Counted from the stretch's first letter, positions 51,336 through 60,479 are shown. The stretch is DNA of 64,000 bases from Leptofilum sp041748655 (GCA_041748655.1 JBGTCV010000032.1:1-64000), one strand, 5' to 3'. Notes: generated from the sequence alone by a model not told the origin. Numbers and translations: made by a program.

Positions 51336-52340
51336 TTGGCAAACATTTATTACGACAAAGACGCAGACCTCACTCTGCTCGATGGCAAAAAGATTGCGGT
51401 GCTGGGCTATGGCAGCCAGGGCCACGCCCACTCACTCAACTTGCGGGACTCCGGCGCAGACGTGCGCGTGGGGCTGTACGCAGGCAGCCCGTCCTGGGCT
51501 AAAGCTGAGGCAGATGGCCTGAAAGTGATGGAAACGGCCGCTGCCTGCGCCGAAGCCGACGTCATCATGGTGCTGGCTCCAGACACCATGCAGGCCGCCA
51601 TCTACAAAGAAGCGATCGAGCCAAACCTGACCGAGGGCAAGACCCTGATGTTTGGCCACGGCTTCAACATTCGCTTCGGCCAGATTGTGCCGCCCAAAAA
51701 TGTGGATGTCAGCATGATCGCCCCCAAATCACCCGGCCACCGCGTACGCGAGGTATATGTGGAAGGAATCGGCACCCCCGCCCTGCTGGCGGTGGAGCAA
51801 GACGCCAGCGGCAACGCCAAAGCGTTTGCCCTGGCCTACGCCAAAGGGCTGGGCTGCACACGCGCCGGCGTGCTGGAAACTACTTTTGCCGAAGAAACCG
51901 AGACGGACCTGTTTGGCGAGCAAGCGGTATTGTGCGGTGGCGTCTCTGCCCTGGTGGAAGCGGGCTTCAACACCCTGGTGGAAGCGGGCTACCAGCCGGA
52001 AATCGCTTACTTTGAGTGCCTGCATGAGCTGAAGCTGATTGTGGACCTGTTTTACCAGGGCGGCCTGAGCTACATGCGCTACAGCGTCAGCGATACGGCC
52101 GAACATGGCGACTACACTGGCGGCCCCAAAATCATCACCGACGAAACGCGCCAGGCGATGAAACAGATGCTGCAAGATATCCGCAGCGGTGCTTATGCGG
52201 AAGAGTGGATTGATGAGAATGTAAACGGCCGTCCCTGGTTCGAGCAGCGCCGCAAAGAAGCCCGCGGCAGCCAGATCGAGCAGGTGGGCAAAGAGCTGCG
52301 GCAAATGATGCCGTGGCTGAAAGCCGTCGAGATTGAGTAA
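51336..52340 (+). CDS. ilvC: Ketol-acid reductoisomerase
   Basis: 334 residues from TTG 51336 (GGGAGATAGG upstream; sequence from AN-IYYDKDADLTLLDGKK fits the usual N-terminus). It rearranges and reduces acetolactate or acetohydroxybutyrate with NADPH. The dinucleotide motif is GYGSQGHAHSLNLRDSG. C-terminal knotted domain has FAEETETDLFGEQAVLCGG and EAGYQPEIAYFECLHELKL, with the metal-binding acidic residues. Class I length. Confidence 0.96.
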   Translation: MANIYYDKDADLTLLDGKKIAVLGYGSQGHAHSLNLRDSGADVRVGLYAGSPSWAKAEADGLKVMETAAACAEADVIMVLAPDTMQAAIYKEAIEPNLTEGKTLMFGHGFNIRFGQIVPPKNVDVSMIAPKSPGHRVREVYVEGIGTPALLAVEQDASGNAKAFALAYAKGLGCTRAGVLETTFAEETETDLFGEQAVLCGGVSALVEAGFNTLVEAGYQPEIAYFECLHELKLIVDLFYQGGLSYMRYSVSDTAEHGDYTGGPKIITDETRQAMKQMLQDIRSGAYAEEWIDENVNGRPWFEQRRKEARGSQIEQVGKELRQMMPWLKAVEIE

Positions 52341-52440
52341 TCAGTAGACCAGTATTCAGTAATCAGTAAATCAGTATTCAGTCTTAAAGTCACTGAATAC
52401 TGACCACTGACCACTGATTACTGAATACTGAATACTGCAA
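52340..52440 (+). repeat. Heptamer-repeat hairpin between ilvC and leuA
   Basis: Copies of AATCAGT and ATTCAGT on the left are mirrored by ACTGAATACTGA and ACTGATTACTGA on the right, an imperfect inverted repeat with arms of about 45 bases. The same heptamers occur at 50,595, 55,632 and 56,914. Confidence 0.8.
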
Positions 52441-52452
52441 ACGGAGTAAAAA

Positions 52453-54111
52453 ATGGACGAAGATGGTGTCGATATTCAGGAAACCGTGATTATTTTTGAT
52501 ACTACCCTGCGGGATGGCGAGCAGTCGCCCGGCGCAACGCTGAACGTGGATGAAAAGTTGGAAATTGCCCGGCAGCTTTCCCGCCTTGGCGTGGACATCT
52601 GCGAAGCGGGCTTCCCTATCGCCTCCCCTGGCGATTTTGACGCCGTGCGGCGTATTGCCGAGGAAGTCGGGCCGTTAATGGACGGCCGTAAAAGCGGCCA
52701 GCCCATGGTTATTGCCGGATTGGCGCGGGCCAACAAGCAAGACATCCAGCGCGCCTACGACGCCGTCAAGGCCGCACCACGCCATCGCATTCACACCTTC
52801 CTGGCCACCAGCGATATCCATCTGAAGCATAAGCTCAAAATGGACCGTGAAGAGTGTGTCGAGCAGGTCATCGAATCGGTCACTTTTGCCAGCAGCCTTT
52901 GCGACGATGTGGAGTTCTCGCCAGAAGACGCGGGCCGCTCTGACCCGGACTTTTTGGTGCAGGTGCTCACTGAAGCGATCAAGGCCGGGGCCACCACCCT
53001 GAACATCCCGGATACGGTGGGCTACGTCGCCCCGGAAGAGTACGGCTGGCTGATCAATTACCTCATTGAAAACACGCCCGGCGCAGACAAAGTGGTCTGG
53101 TCCACCCACTGCCACAACGACCTGGGGCTGGCCACGGCCAACACCCTGGCGGGCGTCAAAGCCGGGGCGCGGCAGGTGGAAGTGACCATCAACGGCATCG
53201 GTGAGCGAGCGGGCAACACGTCACTGGAAGAAGTGGCGATGGCCATTCACACCCGACCCAACTTCTTCAACTTCACCACCCACATCGACACCACGCACAT
53301 CACCCGCACCAGCCGGATGGTGAGCGCCTACACCGGCATGGTGGTGCAGCCCAATAAAGCCATCGTGGGGGCCAACGCCTTTGCCCACGAAGCCGGGATT
53401 CACCAGGACGGCATGCTGAAAAACCAGCTGACCTACGAAATTATGCGGCCAGAAACGGTAGGACTGCACGCTTCCACCCTGGTGCTGGGCAAACATTCCG
53501 GCCGTCACGCCTTCCGGGTACGCCTGGAAGATTTAGGCTACGAAGATTTAGACAAGGATGAGCTGGAGCAGGCGTTTCAGCGGTTCAAGCGGCTGGCCGA
53601 CAAGAAAAAAGTGGTCACAGACGCCGACATCGAAGCGATTATTGCCGATGAGATTTACCAGCCGCCGGAAATCTGGAAGCTGAACCAGATTCAGGTTTCC
53701 TGCGGCGACCACAGCATCCCCACCGTGTCGGTCAGCCTGACCGGGCCAGACGGCACCACGTACATGGATGCCGCCCTGGGCACCGGCCCGGTGGATGCGG
53801 CGTACCAGGCGATGAACCGCATTATTGGCGAATCGCCCACGCTGATGGAGTTTTCCATCAACGCCGTCACCGAAGGTTTAGATGCCCAGGCCGAAGCGAC
53901 GATTCGCATCCAGCCAGACAAGAGCGAAGGCAAATATGCCTTGAATCCGCAAACCAGCCAGCATTATGCCCGCACCTACAGCGGCCACGGTGCCAGCACC
54001 GACATCGTTGTTGCCAGCGCCCGCGCTTACCTGAGCGCCCTGAACAAGATGCTGGCGGCCAGCATGGAAACATCCAGCGTGGTGGAGCAGGTGGCAGTAG
54101 CAGGAGATTAA
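52453..54111 (+). CDS. leuA: 2-isopropylmalate synthase
   Basis: 552 residues. It condenses acetyl-CoA with 2-oxoisovalerate, the first leucine step. The TIM barrel starts IIFDTTLRDGEQSPGATLN with catalytic R and D. The metal histidines lie in VWSTHCHNDLGLATANTL. A flexible helical linker follows, then the C-terminal leucine-sensing LeuA_dimer domain (about 395-545). The C-terminal domain indicates feedback inhibition by leucine. Confidence 0.95.
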   Translation: MDEDGVDIQETVIIFDTTLRDGEQSPGATLNVDEKLEIARQLSRLGVDICEAGFPIASPGDFDAVRRIAEEVGPLMDGRKSGQPMVIAGLARANKQDIQRAYDAVKAAPRHRIHTFLATSDIHLKHKLKMDREECVEQVIESVTFASSLCDDVEFSPEDAGRSDPDFLVQVLTEAIKAGATTLNIPDTVGYVAPEEYGWLINYLIENTPGADKVVWSTHCHNDLGLATANTLAGVKAGARQVEVTINGIGERAGNTSLEEVAMAIHTRPNFFNFTTHIDTTHITRTSRMVSAYTGMVVQPNKAIVGANAFAHEAGIHQDGMLKNQLTYEIMRPETVGLHASTLVLGKHSGRHAFRVRLEDLGYEDLDKDELEQAFQRFKRLADKKKVVTDADIEAIIADEIYQPPEIWKLNQIQVSCGDHSIPTVSVSLTGPDGTTYMDAALGTGPVDAAYQAMNRIIGESPTLMEFSINAVTEGLDAQAEATIRIQPDKSEGKYALNPQTSQHYARTYSGHGASTDIVVASARAYLSALNKMLAASMETSSVVEQVAVAGD

Positions 54112-54117
54112 ATTAGA

Positions 54118-54203
54118 CCCCCACCCTCACCCCAGCCCTCTCCCTTGCAGGGAGAGGGAGCCAGATTCCCTCCCCCTGAGAGGGGGAGGGTCAGGGTGGG
54201 GGT
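54118..54203 (+). repeat. Dispersed palindromic repeat between leuA and leuC
   Basis: CCCCCACCCTCACCCC on the left mirrors GGGTCAGGGTGGGGG on the right, with CCCTCTCCC/GGGAGAGGG and CCTCCCCCTGAGAGGGGGAGG hairpins inside (each shorter than 21 as CCTCCCCCTG, AGAGGGGGAGG). Such elements are common, widely scattered intergenic repeats in bacteria of this kind. Confidence 0.75.
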
Positions 54204-54220
54204 AAAAAGAAGGAATTTTT

Positions 54221-55630
54221 ATGAGCAACGAACCCAGAACCATTATCGACAAGATTTGGGACAGCCATGTGGTGATTGACGAGCCGGGCAGTCCGGCCGT
54301 GCTGTACATTGATTTGCACCTGGTGCATGAGGTGACCTCGCCGCAGGCGTTTTCTGGCCTGCGCGAACGGGGCTTGACGGTGAAACGGCCGTCTCAAACC
54401 ATCGCCACCATGGACCACAGCATCCCCACCACCCCCATCGGCGTGCCTATCCAGGACGCCATTGCCGCCAAACAGATTGCCACCATGGAAGCCAACTGCC
54501 GCGAATTTGGCATCGAGCTGTTTGGCATGGACAGCCCCAACCGGGGCATCGTCCACGTCATCGGGCCGGAGCTGGGACTAACCCAGCCGGGCATGACGAT
54601 TGTGTGCGGCGACAGCCACACGGCCACCCACGGCGCGTTTGGGGCGCTGGCCTTTGGCATCGGTACCAGCGAGGTGGAGCATGTGTTGGCCACCCAATGC
54701 CTGCTGCAAACCAAGCCGAAGACGTATGCGGTGAATGTAAACGGCCGTCTGCCCGCAGGCTGCACCTCCAAAGACATCATCCTGGCGCTGCTGGCTAAGA
54801 TCGGCGTCGGCGGCGGCACGGGGCACGTCTTTGAGTATCGCGGCGAAGCGATTCGCGCCCTGACGATGGAGCAGCGCATGACTATCTGCAACATGAGCAT
54901 CGAAGGCGGGGCACGCGCCGGGCTCATCGCGCCGGATGAGACCACCTTTGAATACATCAAAGGCAAGAAACATGCGCCGCAGGGTGCCGCCTGGGACGAA
55001 GCGGTCGCCTACTGGTGCAGCCTCACCTCCGACGAAGGCGCGGTCTACGACAAAGAGATCGACATCGACGCCAGCGCATTGGAACCGATGATCACCTACG
55101 GCACCAATCCGGGCCTGGGCATGAAAATCACCGACCTGATTCCCGACCCGATGAGCATTGGCAACATCAGCGAGCGGCAGACGGTGGAAAAGGCGCTGGC
55201 CTACATGGATTTGCAGGCAGGCGTGCCGCTGCTGGGGCATCCGGTGGACGTGGTGTTCATCGGCAGTTGCACCAATTCGCGCATTTCTGATTTGCGCCAG
55301 GCGGCCGAGATTTTTAACGGCCGTACCGTCGCCAAAAACGTGCGGGTGATGGTCGTGCCTGGGTCACAAGATGTGAAAAGACAGGCCGAGGCTGAAGGAT
55401 TGGACCAAATCTTCAAAAATGCCGGGGCCGAATGGCGTGAAGCGGGCTGCTCGATGTGCATTGCCATGAACGGCGACCAGCTCCAGCCGGGGCAGTACGC
55501 CGTCAGCACCAGCAATCGCAACTTTGAAGGCCGCCAGGGCAAGGGCGGACGCACCTTCCTGGCCAGCCCGTTGACTGCGGCAGCAACGGCCGTTACCGGC
55601 CGGGTGACGGATGTGCGCAGTTTGCGGTAA
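54221..55630 (+). CDS. leuC: 3-isopropylmalate dehydratase, large subunit
   Basis: 469 residues of the aconitase fold, AAGGAATTTTT upstream. It isomerises 2- to 3-isopropylmalate with LeuD, and by family also citramalate. The 4Fe-4S ligands are the Cys in FIGSCTNSRISDLR and the two in AGCSMCIAMNGDQL. Substrate loop CGDSHTATHGAFGALAFG. Full length. Confidence 0.96.
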   Translation: MSNEPRTIIDKIWDSHVVIDEPGSPAVLYIDLHLVHEVTSPQAFSGLRERGLTVKRPSQTIATMDHSIPTTPIGVPIQDAIAAKQIATMEANCREFGIELFGMDSPNRGIVHVIGPELGLTQPGMTIVCGDSHTATHGAFGALAFGIGTSEVEHVLATQCLLQTKPKTYAVNVNGRLPAGCTSKDIILALLAKIGVGGGTGHVFEYRGEAIRALTMEQRMTICNMSIEGGARAGLIAPDETTFEYIKGKKHAPQGAAWDEAVAYWCSLTSDEGAVYDKEIDIDASALEPMITYGTNPGLGMKITDLIPDPMSIGNISERQTVEKALAYMDLQAGVPLLGHPVDVVFIGSCTNSRISDLRQAAEIFNGRTVAKNVRVMVVPGSQDVKRQAEAEGLDQIFKNAGAEWREAGCSMCIAMNGDQLQPGQYAVSTSNRNFEGRQGKGGRTFLASPLTAAATAVTGRVTDVRSLR

Positions 55631-55631
55631 T

Positions 55632-55725
55632 CAGTGAATCAGTGAATCAGTAGGTCAGTGTTCAGTAGGTCAGTAATCAGTAGGTCAGTCAACTGAATAC
55701 TACTCACTGAATACTGAATACTTTT
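55632..55725 (+). repeat. Heptamer-repeat hairpin after leuC
   Basis: Left side: AATCAGTGAATCAGT, AGGTCAGT and GTTCAGT copies. Right side: ACTGAATACT and CACTGAATACTGAATAC. The mirror halves form an imperfect hairpin ahead of the unknown gene. Confidence 0.8.
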
Positions 55726-55744
55726 CAGAAAAGGAGAGGCTAAA

Positions 55745-56227
55745 ATGGATCACCCAACCTATCAAATCAACGTTCGATACGCCGTGGAATGTGTGAAACA
55801 TTTGCTGCCGCAGGTGGATGCGGCGACGTCGCTGGTGCTGGTTGGGGACCTCTCCCAGTGCCGCTTTGGCAGCCTGGAAGGCGTGGTGCGAGAGACGATT
55901 GAAGTGGAAAATATGGTGTTTTGCGAGAGTTACGGCCGTTTCATCATTCCGTTGAGTGGCCTGAATAAATACGAGCTGAAAAAGAACCAGCTGCACCGCA
56001 TTGGTCTGCGCCAGCTCATCACCGAGGTACAGTTGGAACGATACGGCCGTCTCCTCTTCCACGCCGCCAACCAGTTCAAAGATCCCGCCCAGCTCAGCGA
56101 CTGGTTCCGCCCCCACTTCATCGAGGAGATGGCCCACGACGGCATTATCACCCTCACAGAAGCGGGCCTTCAACAGGTGAGTTCGGTACGGGAACGGCCG
56201 TTTCGCTTCCAGTTTGCTTATCAGTAA
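55745..56227 (+). CDS. Unknown protein inside the leucine operon
   Basis: 160 residues, AAAAGGAGAGG upstream. It lies between leuC and leuD, in the same direction, with repeat hairpins on both sides. The sequence is alpha-beta with no signal or membrane helix (VRYAVECVKHLLPQVDAAT, FCESYGRFIIPLSGLNKYE). The C-terminal part (DWFRPHFIEEMAHDGIITL) looks helical. No catalytic motif recognised. The location suggests a regulator or accessory factor of branched-chain synthesis, but this is only inference. Confidence 0.65.
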   Translation: MDHPTYQINVRYAVECVKHLLPQVDAATSLVLVGDLSQCRFGSLEGVVRETIEVENMVFCESYGRFIIPLSGLNKYELKKNQLHRIGLRQLITEVQLERYGRLLFHAANQFKDPAQLSDWFRPHFIEEMAHDGIITLTEAGLQQVSSVRERPFRFQFAYQ

Positions 56228-56272
56228 GTAATTGAGTAATTAGGTAATTACTCAATTACCCAATTACTAATC
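56226..56272 (+). repeat. Short octamer-repeat hairpin
   Basis: TAATTGAGTAATTAGG mirrors ACTCAATTACCCAATTACTAA, a compact version of the element at 51,252. Confidence 0.7.
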
Positions 56273-56300
56273 CCAAGACAACTAAATTTCGAGAGTTCTT

Positions 56301-56915
56301 ATGCAACCATTCACAACCTTAACCAGCCACATGGTGGCCATTCCCACGGAAAATATCGACACGGACCAGATCATTCCGGCCCAATTTTTGAAGACGATTA
56401 GCAAAAAAGGGTTGGGCAAAAACTTGTTCCACCATTGGCGCTATCTGGAAGATGGCACGCCCAAGCCAGATTTCCCGCTCAACCAGCCAGCCGCGCACGG
56501 CGCACAAATTCTGCTGGCGGGCGACAACTTTGGCTGCGGCTCCAGCCGGGAACACGCTCCCTGGTCGCTGATGGATTTTGGCTTTACGGCCGTCATCTCC
56601 ACCAGCTTTGCCGACATCTTCCGCAACAATTCGCTCAAAAACGGCCTGCTGCCCATCATCGTGGACGAAGACACCCACGAGCAGCTGATGAGCCTGGTGG
56701 CCGAAGACCCCGGCACTGAAGTCAGCGTGGATTTGGCCAGCCAGACCGTGATATTGCCAGACGGCCGTTCCGTCCACTTCCCCATCGACAGCTTCAGCAA
56801 AACCTGCCTGCTTGATGGGCTGGACCAGCTTGGCTACTTACTCAAGCAGGCCGATGTCGTTGCCGAATTTGAGGCAGCCCATCCGGCCCGCGTGAACACA
56901 GCCAGTGGACAGTAA
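56301..56915 (+). CDS. leuD: 3-isopropylmalate dehydratase, small subunit
   Basis: 204 residues, the swivel domain of the isomerase that works with LeuC. It shows MVAIPTENIDTDQIIPAQFL, then the substrate loop DNFGCGSSREHAPWSL, then a C-terminal helical arm (FSKTCLLDGLDQLGYLL). Length is typical of the bacterial LeuD1 type. The family also serves citramalate isomerisation. Confidence 0.95.
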   Translation: MQPFTTLTSHMVAIPTENIDTDQIIPAQFLKTISKKGLGKNLFHHWRYLEDGTPKPDFPLNQPAAHGAQILLAGDNFGCGSSREHAPWSLMDFGFTAVISTSFADIFRNNSLKNGLLPIIVDEDTHEQLMSLVAEDPGTEVSVDLASQTVILPDGRSVHFPIDSFSKTCLLDGLDQLGYLLKQADVVAEFEAAHPARVNTASGQ

Positions 56916-57010
56916 TCAGTAATCAGTAGGTTAGTAATCAGTAGGTCAGTGATTAGTGAACTGATTTACTGACCTACTGACTCACTGAACACTGAATACT
57001 GAATACTGGT
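56914..57010 (+). repeat. Heptamer-repeat hairpin between leuD and cimA
   Basis: AGTAATCAGT and AGGTCAGT copies are mirrored by ACTGATTTACTGACC and ACTGAACACTGAATACTG. Arms of about 40 bases could form a long stem. Confidence 0.8.
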
Positions 57011-57032
57011 CACTCAAAAGGTGACAGACACC

Positions 57033-58592
57033 ATGACCAAAATCTACCTCTACGATACCACTCTGCGCGACGGCACCCAGCGCGAAGGGATTTCTCTCTC
57101 ACTCGACGACAAGCTCAAAATCACCCAAAAGCTCGATGAATTTGGCATCGACTACATCGAAGGCGGCTGGCCCGGCTCTAACCCCAAAGACGTGGAATAT
57201 TTTCGCCGCCTGGGGTCGCTGGAGCTGAAACACGCCAGGGTGTGCGCCTTTGGCAGCACCCGCCGCAAAGGCGTCACGCCCGAAGAAGACGCCAATCTGC
57301 GGCTGCTGATCGAGGCCAACACGCCGGTGATTACCCTGGTGGGCAAAACCTGGGATTTGCACGTCATCGACGTTTTAGAAGCCAGCATGGAAGAAAATCT
57401 GGCGATGATTGGCGAGAGCGTGGCCTACTGCAAGTCGCACAACAAAGAAGTGATTTACGACGCGGAGCATTTCTTCGATGGCTACAAGGCCAACCCGGAG
57501 TACGCTATCGCCACCCTGAAAGCCGCCGCTGTCAACGGGGCAGACAGCGTGGTGCTGTGCGACACCAACGGCGGGTCCCTGCCCTGGGAGATTGAGGAGA
57601 TTATGGGGGAGGTGAAGACGGCCGTTGGCCCCCAAGTCCAGATCGGCATTCACACCCACGACGACGGCGAATGCGGCGTGGCCAATTCGCTGGCCGGGGT
57701 GCGCGCCGGGGCCGTGCAGGTACAGGGCACCATCAACGGCTACGGCGAGCGCGTCGCCAACGCCAATTTGTGCAGCGTCATCCCCGATTTGCAGCTAAAA
57801 ATGGGCTACGACTGCGTACCGCCGGAAAAGCTGGCTGGCCTTACCGAGCTTTCCCGCTACGTCGCCGAAGTCGCCAATCTGGATTTGGACGATCACCAAC
57901 CGTTCGTCGGGGCCAGCGCTTTCGCCCACAAGGGCGGCATCCACGTCGCCGCCATGCTCAAAAACCCGCTCAGCTACCAGCACATCGAGCCGGAGCTGGT
58001 GGGCAACCGGCAGCGCAGCGTTGTTTCGGAGCTGTCTGGCCGGGGCAACCTGGTGGACAAGGCCAAACAATTTGGTCTTAACACCGAAAGTCTCGACTTG
58101 CGCAAGGCGCTGGAGCAAATCAAAGTGCTGGAATCGCAGGGCTTCACCTTTGAGGGAGCCGAAGCGTCCGTGGAGCTGATGCTGCGCCGCACCCATCCCG
58201 CCTACGTGCCTCCGTTTGAGGTGATTGATTACTCCGTGAGCGTCCACCAGCGGCGTGGGCGTGGCCTCAATGCCGAGGCCATCGTCAAGGTGCGGGTTGG
58301 CCCAAAACGGATGCATATGGTCGCCGAGGGCAACGGCCCGGTCAACGCCCTGGATGCTGCGCTGCGTAAGGCGCTGGTGGATGTTTATCCGCAGTTGAGC
58401 AGCATCAAGCTGGTGGATTACAAAGTGCGCATTTTGGACGGCGAAAACGCCACGGCCGCAACCACCCGCGTCCTCATCGACACCCGCCAGGGGAACAAAA
58501 GCTGGAGCACCGTCGGGGCCAGCGCCAACATCATCGAAGCCAGCTGGCAGGCGCTGGCGGATAGTATGGAGTATGCGTTGTTGGGGAATTGA
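57033..58592 (+). CDS. cimA: Citramalate synthase
   Basis: 519 residues from ATG 57033, with AAAGGTGA upstream; GTG 57021 is an alternative start. It condenses acetyl-CoA with pyruvate to (R)-citramalate, the first step of threonine-independent isoleucine synthesis. The barrel starts YLYDTTLRDGTQREGISLS, and the metal site is in GIHTHDDGECGVANSL. The phrases GGWPGSNPKDVEYF and KGGIHVAAMLKNP set CimA apart from LeuA. A C-terminal regulatory domain (about 370-510) suggests isoleucine feedback. Confidence 0.93.
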   Translation: MTKIYLYDTTLRDGTQREGISLSLDDKLKITQKLDEFGIDYIEGGWPGSNPKDVEYFRRLGSLELKHARVCAFGSTRRKGVTPEEDANLRLLIEANTPVITLVGKTWDLHVIDVLEASMEENLAMIGESVAYCKSHNKEVIYDAEHFFDGYKANPEYAIATLKAAAVNGADSVVLCDTNGGSLPWEIEEIMGEVKTAVGPQVQIGIHTHDDGECGVANSLAGVRAGAVQVQGTINGYGERVANANLCSVIPDLQLKMGYDCVPPEKLAGLTELSRYVAEVANLDLDDHQPFVGASAFAHKGGIHVAAMLKNPLSYQHIEPELVGNRQRSVVSELSGRGNLVDKAKQFGLNTESLDLRKALEQIKVLESQGFTFEGAEASVELMLRRTHPAYVPPFEVIDYSVSVHQRRGRGLNAEAIVKVRVGPKRMHMVAEGNGPVNALDAALRKALVDVYPQLSSIKLVDYKVRILDGENATAATTRVLIDTRQGNKSWSTVGASANIIEASWQALADSMEYALLGN

Positions 58593-58615
58593 GTAATTGG
58601 GTAATTGGGTAATTT

Positions 58616-58866
58616 TGTCATTCTAAACGAAGTGAAAAATCCCGCAAGGGTCCCATTGCGGAAAACTTTGTCGTAACCAGGGCTGTGCTACTGCTGTTGC
58701 GGGTGGGATGCTTCGTTTCACTCAGCATAACATGGGAACTTCAACTGTCATTCTGAACGAAGTGAAGAATCCCGCAAGGTTCCCATTGCGGAAAACTTTG
58801 TCGTGACCAGGGCTGTGCTACTGCTTTTGCGGGCGGGATGCTTCGTTTCACTCAGCATGACATGGG
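58616..58866 (+). repeat. Two tandem copies of a 121-bp inverted-repeat element
   Basis: Copies at 58,616-58,736 and 58,746-58,866 are about 92 percent alike by eye. Each starts TGTCATTCT-AACGAAGTGAA and ends TTCGTTTCACTCAGCAT-ACA, so the ends are inverted repeats, and TCCCGC/GCGGGA lies inside. This looks like a non-autonomous MITE-like element; similar TGTCATTCTGAGCGAAG elements are widespread in environmental bacteria. No coding capacity. Confidence 0.85.
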
Positions 58867-58932
58867 AAAATGGCTAGATTTGATTTTGCTCATCTATTTT
58901 CGAAATGCCCAATTTCCTACTACAATACTAGC

Positions 58933-59925
58933 ATGACGAACCCGAACCAATCTCCCGCAAAAACTAGCTTACATGAGCAAATTGAGCAAATCAGTGCACT
59001 GCTGAACAGCCTGCGTCCGCGCCTGGTGGAAGCCGAAGCGGAACTGTCTGACCGGTTGGCGGCGATTAGCGCCTTTGAGTTTAAGCTGCGCTCGCGCATT
59101 GCCAAACTCACCGAAAAGCTGGACAAACTCGACGCGGAGATTCAGGAGCTAAAGCGCCAGATGCGCTGGCTGGGCGAAGGGTGGCAAACCGACCCGGAAA
59201 ACGAGGCGGCCGCCTGGGCTTCGGGCAAATCCGCCTCGGAGTCGGGCGAGTATCGCTACCATGCCGCGCCGAAAGAACCGCGCCAGGCGCTGGCTGAGGA
59301 AGAGAAGGCGTCGCTGAAGCAGCTGTACCGGCAACTGGCTCGCCGCTTTCACCCAGACATGGCCATTGATGAAGCTGACCTCGAATACCGGACGCAGATG
59401 ATGTGGGCGATTAACGGGGCGTACGCGGCGGGCGATTTGGAAAAGCTGGAGCAGCTGCTTTTGGAACCAGACGCGCCACACACGATTGCCATTCAAACGG
59501 AAGAAGAGCAGCTGGAACTGCTAACACGAGAACTAACTCGTGTACAAAACCGGCTGCACGAGATTGAAGATGAGCTGGCTAGGCTGGACAAGCATCAGAG
59601 CGCGGTGATGATGCGCCGTCAGGCAAAGGCGGAGCGCGCTGGGCGGGATTGGTTTGGCGAGCTGGAGGTTCAGCTGCGCGACGACATTGCCAACCAGCAG
59701 ATTGAGCGGGACGTGCTGGAAGAGCAGCTGGCGAACATAGGGGATGATGAGTTTGGGGATACGGCCGTTTCCCCCGAAGATTTCGCCGACCTCGTGTTTG
59801 ACGTCACCCTGGACGGTAATTTCGACGATCCCGACATCTCCGCCGAGTTCGACCGCTACCTCAACCGCCGCCGCAGCAAGAACTATTTTGAAGAAGATTT
59901 TGAAGATGACTATGATTTTGACTAA
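58933..59925 (+). CDS. J-domain protein with coiled coils
   Basis: 330 residues from ATG 58933. Residues about 15-90 are a coiled coil (EQIEQISALLNSLRPRLVE). The J domain covers about 130-190 with HPD in ARRFHPDMAIDEAD, so it should stimulate an Hsp70 ATPase. A second coiled coil spans 205-290, and the tail is very acidic (NYFEEDFEDDYDFD). It lacks the Gly/Phe and zinc regions of DnaJ, so it is a class C co-chaperone. Its place in the leu cluster is not explained. Confidence 0.82.
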   Translation: MTNPNQSPAKTSLHEQIEQISALLNSLRPRLVEAEAELSDRLAAISAFEFKLRSRIAKLTEKLDKLDAEIQELKRQMRWLGEGWQTDPENEAAAWASGKSASESGEYRYHAAPKEPRQALAEEEKASLKQLYRQLARRFHPDMAIDEADLEYRTQMMWAINGAYAAGDLEKLEQLLLEPDAPHTIAIQTEEEQLELLTRELTRVQNRLHEIEDELARLDKHQSAVMMRRQAKAERAGRDWFGELEVQLRDDIANQQIERDVLEEQLANIGDDEFGDTAVSPEDFADLVFDVTLDGNFDDPDISAEFDRYLNRRRSKNYFEEDFEDDYDFD

Positions 59926-59930
59926 AAGGA

Positions 59931-59997
59931 GTGATAAGTGAAAAGTGATAAGTGAAAAGTGGCCTACTTTCCACTTATCACTTTTTACTTTTCACTC
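59931..59997 (+). repeat. Intergenic hairpin of GTGATAAGTGAAAA repeats
   Basis: GTGATAAGTGAAAAGTG is present twice and mirrored by CCACTTATCACTTTTTAC and TTTTCACTC. The hairpin could terminate or stabilise the J-domain message. Confidence 0.7.
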
Positions 59998-60005
59998 TCC
60001 TCATC

Positions 60006-60479
60006 ATGCACCCATCCACCCAAAAAGTTGCCGCTGCCGCCCAGAAACTGGGACTGGCGATTGAAATCAAAGAGTTTGCTGATACCACACGGACTGCCCA
60101 GGAAGCGGCCGATGCGATTGGCTGTGAACTGGCCCAGATTGTGAAGAGCCTCTGCTTCACCGTGAACGAGCAGCCGATCATGGCGCTGGTCTCTGGTGCA
60201 AACCAGCTGGACGAGTGCAAGCTGGCGGCGCTGTGCGGCGTGGGGCGCAAGCAAGTGCAGCGAGCCAGCGCCGACGCGGTGAAGGCGGCGACAGGCTTCA
60301 GCATTGGCGGCGTGCCCCCCTTTGGCCACCTCACACCGATGACCATTTTTGTGGATGAGGATTTGCGCCAGTTTGAGACGGTATGGGCGGCGGCGGGTAC
60401 GCCGTTTGCGGTGTTTGCCATTGGGGCAGAAGATTTGATAAGAGGGTGTGGGGGAACGGCCGTTTCCCTCAAAAAATGA
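60006..60479 (+). CDS. YbaK/EbsC-type aminoacyl-tRNA deacylase
   Basis: 157 residues from ATG 60006; the earlier in-frame start lies inside the hairpin. The fold is that of proteins that hydrolyse mischarged Cys- or Ala-tRNA-Pro. Visible are IVKSLCFTVNEQPIMALVSG with the conserved lysine, VQRASADAVKAATGFSIGGV and PFGHLTPMTIFVDEDLRQF. The substrate cannot be told from sequence. Confidence 0.88.
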   Translation: MHPSTQKVAAAAQKLGLAIEIKEFADTTRTAQEAADAIGCELAQIVKSLCFTVNEQPIMALVSGANQLDECKLAALCGVGRKQVQRASADAVKAATGFSIGGVPPFGHLTPMTIFVDEDLRQFETVWAAAGTPFAVFAIGAEDLIRGCGGTAVSLKK

